From an uncultured Mycoplasma sp. (GTDB lineage Bacteria > Bacillota_I > Bacilli_A > Mycoplasmatales > Mycoplasmoidaceae), in contig CAMWUV010000034.1 in the NCBI GenBank assembly GCA_947177535.1, forward strand, positions 1 through 6,366: DNA of 6,366 nt, read 5' to 3'. This document shows, one piece after another, positions 1 through 6,366 of this stretch; positions within the stretch are counted from its first letter, which is position 1; every line of letters starts with the position of its first letter. A program made the translations under genes and the position numbers. Under the pieces are notes generated by a model. The model saw only the letters and a list, made by a program, of their open reading frames with translations, was not told the DNA's origin and ran no database searches.

Positions 1-751
1 CAGTAATATCAGAAAAATTAAAATTTAAAGAATTAAGAATTTGTAAAATTTTTTCTTTATTAGCAATAAAGTCATCATAAGGAAAATGAAAATTATTTAA
101 ATTAGAAAAATCTTTTTCACTAAAAAAAATAATATTATCTAAAATTTCATTTATTTTTTTAATTGATTTACTTTTATCAAATGAAACTATGTATGAAAAA
201 ATTGAATTATTTAAATCATCTTTTTTTAAGGTTAAACCAAAATCAAGTTGCAATTCTCCTTGTTCAATTGTAGTTTCAAAAATACTTGTGATTTCGTTGT
301 TAATATAATCACATGAAATTAATTTTTTTGTAAAAATAGTTTTTCAATCATTTTGATTAGTAGCATTACGATAATAAAAATTTTCATAATTGCAAGTTAA
401 ATCATTAAAACTTAACTCATATTTATATTCAAAAATTTTATTTTCAAAAATTATTTCAACAGTTATAAAATTATTAAAATGGTCTTCAATTGAGTCAACA
501 TTAGCATTAAAAATTTTTTTCAAACATAAATCTTTATTTATTGAATAAAAAGATTCATCATTAGAAAATTTAATTCAATTTTTCATATAAAAGATTGATA
601 ATTTTATCAATTCAAATAAAGAAGATTTTCCAGATCCTGGAAGACCAAAAAGATAATTAACATTTTTTGCATTATCATAAAAATTAAAAAAAGTAATTTC
701 TTGTTCATCTAAAAAACACGCAAAATTCTTGACTTTAATACTCTTAATCAT
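1..751 (-). CDS. AAA / SMC-RecF-like P-loop ATPase, N-terminal part (3' end outside window)
   Basis: This gene runs off the left edge, so only the first 250 codons are visible. It opens with an IKSIKVKNFACF-type strand, as in RecF/SMC-like and OLD-like ATPases, followed by a clear Walker A loop GLPGSGKSS at residues 36-44 that should bind ATP phosphate. Walker B and the signature motif would lie beyond the edge. The rest of the visible part is rich in Asn, Phe, Ile and Lys, with no membrane segment or signal peptide, so a cytoplasmic protein is likely. Two tryptophans are encoded by UGA. The ATG at 749-751 is chosen because an AAGGA lies upstream and the conserved first strand begins at once. 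It lies on the same strand as the pdh genes but is separated from them by a terminator and an opposed remnant, so it is its own unit. Family members often serve in abortive infection or other defence systems, but a housekeeping or unknown role is equally possible. The ATPase fold is confident; the function is unknown. Confidence 0.85.
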
Positions 752-765
752 GACTAATTAATTTT

Positions 766-770
766 TCCTT
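766..770 (-). promoter_or_regulatory. Ribosome binding site of the ATPase gene
   Basis: AAGGA on the minus strand, 14 nt before the ATG at 749-751. The spacing is longer than for the pdh genes (about 6 to 12 nt), which may mean weak initiation. No better start codon lies closer in the same frame. Confidence 0.5.
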
Positions 771-777
771 ATACAAC

Positions 778-808
778 AAAAGTAAGATACAATAGTTATC
801 TTACTTTT
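778..808. repeat. Perfect 12-bp inverted repeat between divergent units
   Basis: The arm AAAAGTAAGATA (778-789) is exactly complementary to TATCTTACTTTT (797-808), with a 7-nt loop (790-796). On the minus strand the hairpin would sit in the leader of the ATPase gene, just before its ribosome binding site, and is followed by TTTTGTTGT. On the plus strand it is followed by a T-rich stretch ending in six T. Each arm has only two G or C bases, like the pdh terminator. It could be a terminator, a leader hairpin, or an operator for a dimeric regulator; the sequence does not decide. Confidence 0.6.
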
Positions 809-818
809 ATATTATTAG

Positions 819-1094
819 TTTTTTATAAATAAAGGTTATCTACAAAAAACTACAAATGAATAACCACCTCAAATTTTTTCTAAAAAATGTTCAAATCTTG
901 ATGAATTGAAAAAAGTTAAACATTCTTCAAAAACTTCAATTTGAAAAACATTATCTACAACTATTTCAGATTCAGAACCTGTAAAATATCTTCAAGCTCT
1001 TAAGAAACTAGGCTTATTTAAAATAAATCTTGGTTCTAATAACTCCGCTCAAATTGCTAAAGAATTTATTTTTTTTGAAGAAGTGTATTTGTAG
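819..1094 (+). pseudogene. Remnant of an unidentified protein gene (3' part only)
   Basis: This frame is open from just after a TAG (816-818) to the TAG at 1092-1094, broken once by TAA at 861-863. The stretch after the TAA is 76 codons long with no ATG. Its translation looks like the C-terminal part of a real protein (for example EPVKYLQALKKLGLFKINLG), has mixed composition unlike random AT-rich DNA, and uses UGA for one tryptophan (942-944). A terminator hairpin wraps its stop codon, as expected at a true gene end. The TAA could be a decayed UGA tryptophan codon, since a single G-to-A change would make it. Alternatively, an indel in the T run at 874-879 would join it to the neighbouring frame (833-880). 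The gene therefore lost its 5' part and is unlikely to be expressed as a complete protein. I do not recognise the family. Confidence 0.55.
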
Positions 1095-1120
1095 AAATAC
1101 AATTCTTTATCATTTTTTTT
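1078..1120 (+). terminator. Rho-independent terminator of the plus-strand remnant
   Basis: Bases 1078-1090 pair with 1095-1107 with a single mismatch (1083/1102), leaving a 4-nt loop, GTAG, that contains the stop codon of the remnant. Eight T follow at 1113-1120. Hairpin plus T run on the plus strand supports a once-functional plus-strand gene ending here. Confidence 0.65.
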
Positions 1121-1134
1121 ACTTATTTTACTTA
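1117..1134. repeat. Two tandem copies of TTTTACTTA
   Basis: A 9-nt unit is repeated twice without mismatch, directly after the plus-strand terminator. It is low-complexity sequence and probably arose by replication slippage. The rest of the spacer to position 1232 shows no gene, RNA or convincing promoter. Confidence 0.5.
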
Positions 1135-1232
1135 TATATATTTTCATAAACTGTTAAAAACACTTAATATTATAATTTTATAACATCCATTCCATTAATG
1201 CTATATTTGAATGATTTTTTTTCTAGTAGAGT

Positions 1233-1277
1233 AAAAAAAAAAAAAAAAATACGAAAAACAAATTTTCGTATTTTTTT
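1233..1277 (-). terminator. Rho-independent terminator of the pdh operon
   Basis: Bases 1243-1257 pair with 1263-1277 as a 15-bp stem with a 5-nt loop; the core is TACGAAAA / TTTTCGTA with flanking A and T. On the minus strand, the 17-base A run (1233-1249) gives about ten U after the stem. It begins 21 nt past the stop codon of pdhD, so it most likely ends the pdhABCD transcript. The stem is nearly symmetrical, so it may also stop plus-strand transcripts. Confidence 0.85.
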
Positions 1278-1298
1278 GGTTTGTTTATAAAAATAAAA

Positions 1299-2690
1299 TT
1301 ATTCTCAAACTTTATCCTTAAAATTTTCTAAAACAATTTTTCTTGCAACTTCTCAAATGATTTCAGAATAAGTAGGGTGTGGATGAATAGTTTGTGAAAT
1401 TGTGTAAACAGTAGCTTCAGTTTCCATTGCTAGTGCAATTTCAGAAATATAATCTGAACTTTCTTCTCCTACTATATGACACCCTAAAATTTCACCACAA
1501 TCTTTACTTACTAATAACTTAATAAAACCAAAAGTAGTTCCATCAGCTAATGCTTTTCCTAAATGAGAAAATTGGTATTTAGCTGCAAAATAAGGAATGT
1601 TTAAATCTTTAAGTTGTTCTTCAGTATAACCAACTGTTGCAACTTGTGGATGAGTATAAATACATCCAGGTACTTTTAAAATGTCCATTTTAGTTGGTTT
1701 GTTTAAAATGTTATTCACAGCAACAACTGCATTTTTGTATGCAGAATGAGCCAACATTACTTTACTTGTACAATCTCCAATTGCATAAATGTGCTTAATT
1801 GAAGTTTGCATATAATCATTTGTAATGATTGAACCATTTCTTGCTAATTCTATTCCTAAAGGTTTAACAATATCAGTACTTGGAGATCTTCCAACTGAAA
1901 CTAAACAATATTCAAATTCTTCAGTAAATTCTTGGTTGTTTAAATCATAATAAACTTTGCCATTTTCATATTTTTTAATTTGTACATCAGTAATGATTTT
2001 AATACCTTTGTTAACTAATAATTTTGAAACTTCACTTGATACATCTTTATCTAATACTTCAAGGATTCTGTCAACTCCTTGTAAAATAGTTACTTGACTT
2101 CCAAGTTCAGCAAATAAAATCGCAAATTCAACACCAATTACACCACCACCAATTACAGTGAATTTTTTGGGAATATTTGGTAAGTTTAAAACTTCATCAC
2201 TTGTAAGAATTTTACCTTCACTATAACCAATATCAAAACCAGGAAGATTAAATTTTCTTGGTGAACTACCAGTTGCAATAATTAAATTATCAAAATTAAT
2301 TAATTCCTCATTAACACTTACAGTGTTTGCATCAACAATTTTAGCAGTTCCTTTAATTGTTTCAGCTTTTGCTGTTTTTAGTAAACCTTGAACTCCCATT
2401 TGTAATTTTTTAACTACATCATTTTTTCTAGCAATGATTTTTGATCAGTCCAAAGTAATTGAATTAGAATTAATTCCTTCAATACCAAAATCTGCTGCTT
2501 TTAAAACATATTGATGAATTTTAGCAGAATTCAATAATGCCTTTGTTGGAATACAACCTTTATTTAAACAAACTCCACCAAATTCACTTGATTCAATACA
2601 AAGTGTTTTTAAACCACTTTTAGCAGCTTGTTCAGCAGCAATATATCCACCAGGTCCACTACCAATAACTACAAGATCATATTTTTTCAT
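1299..2690 (-). CDS. pdhD: Dihydrolipoamide dehydrogenase (E3 of pyruvate dehydrogenase complex)
   Basis: A cytoplasmic flavoprotein that reoxidises the dihydrolipoyl arm of E2 and passes the electrons through FAD to NAD+. The 463-residue protein has the FAD-binding GSGPGG at 10-15 and the redox disulfide Cys41/Cys46 in GGVCLNKGCIPTK. It also has ATGSSP near 139-144, the NAD-binding GGGVIG at 181-186, a second FAD motif AIGDC, and the C-terminal HPHPTYSE with the His438/Glu443 catalytic pair. Three tryptophans (residues 82, 447, 462) are UGA; under the standard code the gene would falsely look broken. Length matches the classic E3. It lacks the extra N-terminal lipoyl domain found on some mollicute E3 proteins. 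The start ATG at 2688-2690 is followed at once by the FAD-binding strand, and AAGGAT lies 11 nt upstream (2702-2707). It is the last gene of the operon, 30 nt after pdhC and 21 nt before a terminator. The symbol lpdA is also used for this family. Confidence 0.97.
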
Positions 2691-2720
2691 AATGTTTTCT
2701 TATCCTTAATTAATACAATA

Positions 2721-4136
2721 TTAAACAAATAAGAAAGCAATATTTTCAAGATATTGTTTTACTTGGTTAGCAAATCTTGCAATGTCACCACCATCAACTC
2801 ATCTGTGATCAGCAGCAATAGTTAAAATCATAACTTTTCTTTCAACCATTTGGATTCCAACTTTTTTAACTTTACTAGTTGCAGCACCTAAACCAGCAAT
2901 TGCAACTTCTGGATAATTAATTACTGGAACTCCAAATTCAACACCTAAAGAACCATAATTTGTAACTGAGAATGTTCCTTTAGACAAATCTGCCATAGTA
3001 ATTTTTTTAGTTCTAGCTTTAGTAGCAATTTCAGAAACCTGTTTAGCAATTTCTAAAATTGATAAAGTATCAGCATTTTTAATATTTGGAACAATTAAAC
3101 CATCTTTTGTGTCAACAGCAATTCCAATATTAACTTCATTTCTTAAAATTAAAGTATTGTTAATATCATCATTTATTGCATTAAACATTGGAAATTGTTT
3201 TAATGTTTTTGCAATAGCTTTAATGATGAATGGTAATAAATTAAGCTTTACATTTTCAGTTTCTAAAATGTAATCTTTAATCTTATTTCTTTGATCTCAA
3301 ACTTCAGTAACATCAATTTCAACTGACAAATTAGTATATGCAGCTTGACTTCAGCTTCTTTTCATTGCTGTTGCAATTGCTTTTCTGATTGAAGTCATTT
3401 CTAAAGTTTTGTCACCCTCATTAATAGATGTAATAGCATTAACTTTATTTGCAACTAATGCAGAAGAAGGATTAGATGCAGTTACTGTTTGAACAGGAGC
3501 AACTGCCACAGCTACAGCTGGTCCACTGCTAACATTAACAGAAGACACTGGAGTAGCAACTGATGAAGCAGATGCACTACCTGAACTAGAATTTATATAT
3601 GCTTCAACATCAACTTTTGTAATTCTTCCTAATTCACCAGTACCTTTAACTAATCCAAGATTTACATTATGAGCTTTTGCAAAAGCTCTTGCAACTGGAC
3701 TAGCTAAAACATCTTTATTAGTTTCTTGACTACTAGATGATGATTTATTAATATTTAATGAATTACTTCCAAATAATGGAAGAACTGCATCAGAAACTTT
3801 AACTTCACCAACTACAGAAGCACCTTTAGTTTCACCTTTTGGTTCTTCATTAACTGGTGCAGCTGGTGCAGCTGCAGTAGAACCTAAAGAACTTGATGAG
3901 CTTGAATCATCAATTTCAAAAATTGAATCTCCTACATGAATAGTGTCGCCCACTTTTATAAGAATTTTTGAAACAATCCCTTTAACTGGAGAAGAAATTT
4001 CAGTAGTAATTTTATCAGTTTCTACAGAAAACAAATCTGTTCCATCATTTACAGAATCGCCTTCTTTTACTAGAATATCTGATACTTTACCTTCATGAAT
4101 CCCTTCACCAATATCAGCAAATTTAAAAATATACAT
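2721..4136 (-). CDS. pdhC: Dihydrolipoamide acetyltransferase (E2 of pyruvate dehydrogenase complex)
   Basis: The core of the complex: it accepts the acetyl group from E1 on a lipoyl-lysine and transfers it to CoA. The 471-residue protein has one N-terminal lipoyl domain (about 1-77) with the lipoylated Lys42 in VETDKIT. A Ser/Ala-rich linker follows, then a peripheral subunit-binding domain (about 145-181, from ASPVARAFAKAHNV to KVDVEAYI), and a second Ser/Ala/Val-rich linker (about 182-230). The catalytic domain (about 243-471) contains FSVTNYGSLG and the active-site DHRWVDGG, with His444 and Asp448. Tryptophans 262, 283 and 446 are UGA, the last inside the catalytic motif. Start ATG is at 4134-4136, with AGGAG at 4147-4151. 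The 46-nt gap after pdhB is the longest in the operon, but I see no convincing terminator or promoter in it. The acyl group could in principle be a branched-chain one; the E1 and E3 neighbours and mollicute biology favour pyruvate. Confidence 0.96.
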
Positions 4137-4182
4137 ATTTTATTTTCTCCTAGAAATAACACTCTTTATATAATAACTCTAT

Positions 4183-5181
4183 TTATTCCTTAGTGTTTGC
4201 AAGAGTAATAATTTCTTTTGCAATTCTTTCAGGACTTACCATATGTAAACTTTCACCTAAAGCATATGGAACAGTAATATCTCAACCAGTCAATCTAACA
4301 GGAGCAGCTTTTAAACTATAAAAAGCTTTTTCATTTATTGTAGTAATTATTTCAGCACTTACACTAAATGATTTAACAGCTTCGTGAACAATCATTAATC
4401 TTCCTGTTTTTTTAACAGAATTAATTACAGTTTGTCTATCTCATGGTTTAATAGTTCTTAAATCAATTAATTCAACTGAAATGCTAGGATTTGTTTTTTT
4501 AACTTCTTCAATTGCAACTAAACAGTCATGTACACTTGCACCAAAAGTAACAAGAGTTAAGTCATTTCCTGAAGTTACTACATTTGCTTTTCCTAATTCA
4601 ATTTCATATAATTCTTCTGGAATTTCTTGTTTAAATGCACGATAAATTCTTTTTGGTTCAAAGAAAACAACTGGATCTGGATCATTAATTGCAGCAGTTA
4701 ATAAACCTTTTGTATCATAAGGAGTTGAAGGCATAACAACTTTTAACCCTGGAATGTGAGCAAAAATTGCTTCTAAAGATTCTGAATGGTGTTCAAGAGC
4801 TTTAACTCCACCTCCCATTGGCATTCTTACAACCATAGGACAACTAAATCTTCCTCTACTTCTATTTCTATATCTTGCAGCATGTGCAAATAAGTTCATA
4901 AAACCAGGAAAGCTAAATCCTGAGAATTGCATTTCTACTACTGGTTTTAATCCAGCTAAAGAAGCACCTACAGCTGTACCAACAATTGCAGTTTCAGCGA
5001 TTGGAGAGTCAAATACTCTTCTTTCACCATATTTAGCTTGTAATCCTTGAGTGGCTCTAAATACACCACCTTCAAACCCAGCATCTTCACCATAAAGAAT
5101 TATTCTTGGGTCTTTTTCCATATTTAAGTCTAAAGCATTTGTTACAGCTTCAATGTTATTTACAATAATTGTCTTAGACAT
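4183..5181 (-). CDS. pdhB: Pyruvate dehydrogenase E1 component, beta subunit
   Basis: With PdhA it forms the heterotetrameric E1 that decarboxylates pyruvate on thiamine diphosphate and acetylates the E2 lipoyl group. The 332-residue length is typical. Visible motifs are GEDAGFEGGVFRATQGL (31-47), Glu63 in SPIAETAIVG (the conserved glutamate that activates the thiamine ring), EMQFSGF (83-89), and EHHSESLEAIFAHIPGLKVV (130-149) with conserved histidines. The C-terminal transketolase domain starts near residue 200 and includes VELIDLRTIKPW and the HEAVKSFSVSAEI stretch. Tryptophan 247 and a later one in LTGWD are UGA. It starts only 2 nt after the pdhA stop, and its ribosome binding site lies inside the last codons of pdhA, so translation of the two subunits is probably coupled. 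Confidence 0.96.
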
Positions 5182-5183
5182 TA

Positions 5184-6260
5184 TTATTTACCTCCATTTA
5201 CTTTAATCGCTTCAGCTTTTTGTTCAAGAAGTGATTCATCTAATGTTTTGTAAGTGTAATCAAAAATATCACTTACAGTAACAGTCATGTTGTTTTCCAT
5301 AGTTTTGTAAGCTTCTTCGATTTCATTGTTAATTTTTTCTTCTAATTCAGCTTTTTTAGCTTCATCTAAAAGACCATTTTTCATCATTCATTTTTCTAAT
5401 CTGATGATTGGATCTTTCTTTTCTTGTTCTTTTTCGTATTCTTCTGTTCTATAAACTCTTGGGTTATCACTAGTTGTATGAGGTCCCATTCTGTAAGTTA
5501 CAAATTCAATTAAAATCGGTTTTTTGTTTTGTAACACATATTCTCTAGCAGCTCTAGCCGCATCAACAGAAGCAAATAAACAGTTTCCATCAACTTTAAT
5601 AAAATCTAAACCAGCAGCAATGGCTTTACTAGCAATATCTAATTGACCTGTTTCTTTAGCAGTAGGTGTAGAAATAGCTCATTGGTTGTTATTAACACAG
5701 AAAATTGTTTGAGCATTTCTAACTGAAGCAAAATTCATTGCTTCATAGAATTCACCTTCAGCAGTTCCACCATCACCAATAAATGTATAAGCAACATTTG
5801 GTTTGTTTTCGTAATTTAATGCCATACCAATACCAGCAGCATGTGAATACTGAGTACCAATTGGAACATTAAAAGGTAAAAAGTTAAGTTCTTCAGGCAT
5901 TTTATTTCCTAATTCATTACCTTTTCAAACAAGCATAATTTTTCACATTGGAACATTTTTATGTAAAAAAACAGCTGCAGATCTAAAAGCTGGTGCAAAT
6001 CAGTCATCTTTGTGCATACTGATAGCAGTACCAACTTGTAAACCTTCTTCACCTAAGTTAGGTGGAAAAGTTAACATTTTTCCTTGTCTTTGTCACTTAA
6101 GCATCTTTTCATCAAATTTTCTTGAAAGAAGCATAGTATAGTAAGATTTTTGAATTTCTTCATTTGTTAAAGGAATTGTGTATCCTACTTTTGTAACATT
6201 CCCATCTATATCTAATACTGAATAAGTTTCAGTTTGACTAGTATATTTATTAATTAACAT
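5184..6260 (-). CDS. pdhA: Pyruvate dehydrogenase E1 component, alpha subunit
   Basis: The thiamine diphosphate-binding subunit of pyruvate dehydrogenase E1, and first gene of the operon. The 358-residue protein carries the thiamine diphosphate / Mg2+ motif beginning IGDGGTAEGEFYEAMNFA and ending in Asn-Asn (GDG 162-164, Asn190-192). It also has LGEEGLQVGTA near 69-79, FAPAFRSAAV (88-97, with Arg93), IGTQYSHAAGIG (134-145), and the catalytic loop GPHTTSDNPRVYR with His261. The layout matches Gram-positive E1 alpha rather than the homodimeric AceE type. Six tryptophans (56, 87, 106, 112, 194, 291) are UGA, so a standard-code reading shatters the gene. The start ATG at 6258-6260 is supported by AAGGAG 6 nt upstream (6267-6272). 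A related branched-chain 2-oxoacid dehydrogenase is the alternative, but the close match to pyruvate-type E1 makes it unlikely. Confidence 0.96.
5191..5195 (-). promoter_or_regulatory. Ribosome binding site of pdhB, embedded in the pdhA coding end
   Basis: GGAGG on the minus strand, 9 nt before the pdhB ATG (5179-5181). It is formed by the GGA and GGT codons for the Gly-Gly near the PdhA C-terminus. It fixes the pdhB start and suggests translational coupling that would keep the two E1 subunits in balance. Confidence 0.8.
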
Positions 6261-6366
6261 TTAATTCTCCTTAAATATTAGTCTTACCCGATATACAAAA
6301 ATAATAATAAAATAAGTTGAAACAACTATTAAAATATTAAAAGTTTATTAAATTATTCCTATACAT
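6261..6366 (-). promoter_or_regulatory. Leader and probable promoter region of the pdh operon
   Basis: This 106-nt stretch upstream of pdhA holds its AAGGAG ribosome binding site (6267-6272) and no visible gene. A TATATC preceded by a T-rich stretch (6290-6295, minus strand) is the best -10 candidate; no good -35 box is seen at the usual distance. A small dyad, AGTTG-AAA-CAACT (6315-6327), lies just upstream of the -10 candidate and could be a regulator site. The region is so AT-rich that chance matches are likely, and the true promoter may lie beyond the edge. Confidence 0.35.

Noticed and set aside
833..883. Short frame LSTKNYKWITTSNFF next to the remnant
   Set aside because: It could be the upstream part of the remnant after an indel in the T run at 874-879, but it is too short to judge, and the in-frame TAA model explains the data as well. 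It is mentioned in the remnant entry instead of listed as a gene.
856..984. Plus-strand ATG reading frame of 42 codons
   Set aside because: It overlaps the remnant in another frame, is rich in Leu, Gln and Lys as expected from AT-rich DNA, and has no ribosome binding site at proper distance (AAAGG is about 20 nt away).
1185..1232. Palindrome CATTAATG and possible promoter-like boxes in the spacer
   Set aside because: The 8-bp palindrome is short, and no gene starts nearby on either strand, so it has no support beyond base composition.
4137..4182. Possible internal promoter between pdhB and pdhC
   Set aside because: TATTATATAA resembles a -10 box, but such matches are common in AT-rich spacers and no -35 is visible. 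The gap also carries only the pdhC ribosome binding site.
1299..6260. Apparent fragmentation of all four pdh genes into pieces by in-frame TGA
   Set aside because: Conserved motifs continue across every TGA in the same frame, and the joined products have normal family lengths. TGA is tryptophan here, so these are not pseudogenes.

Overview
The window comes from a very AT-rich bacterium that reads UGA as tryptophan (translation table 4), which points to a mollicute. Only by reading through UGA do the genes become full length: all 14 tryptophans in the four complete genes, and both in the partial one, are UGA, with no UGG seen. A compact pdhA-pdhB-pdhC-pdhD order with Gram-positive-type enzymes fits the Mycoplasma / Mesoplasma / Spiroplasma lineages. 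I cannot name the genus from sequence alone.

Right-hand two thirds (1299-6260, minus strand): one operon for the complete pyruvate dehydrogenase complex, transcribed right to left. Order is pdhA (E1 alpha, 358 aa), pdhB (E1 beta, 332 aa), pdhC (E2 acetyltransferase, 471 aa) and pdhD (E3 dihydrolipoamide dehydrogenase, 463 aa). Gaps between genes are 2, 46 and 30 nt. Each gene has a purine-rich ribosome binding site. A hairpin with a long A/T tract at 1233-1277 ends the operon. Together the products convert pyruvate, CoA and NAD+ to acetyl-CoA, CO2 and NADH: E1 decarboxylates pyruvate on thiamine diphosphate, the single lipoyl domain of E2 carries the acetyl group to CoA, and E3 reoxidises the lipoyl arm.

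Middle (752-1298): no intact gene. It holds a plus-strand gene remnant (819-1094) with an internal TAA, no start codon and its own terminator, then a short featureless spacer. A perfect 12-bp inverted repeat (778-808) lies between the remnant and the divergent gene to its left.

Left edge (1-751, minus strand): the N-terminal 250 codons of a P-loop ATPase of the SMC/RecF-like AAA type, cut by the window edge. It is visibly more AT-rich than the pdh genes (20 G/C in bases 1-120, against 24 in the 60 bases 4801-4860). Such ATPases are common in mobile and defence loci, but nothing here proves that role.

I saw no tRNA, rRNA, CRISPR array or insertion sequence. Most of the window is ordinary central metabolism; the accessory-looking part is 1-1100.
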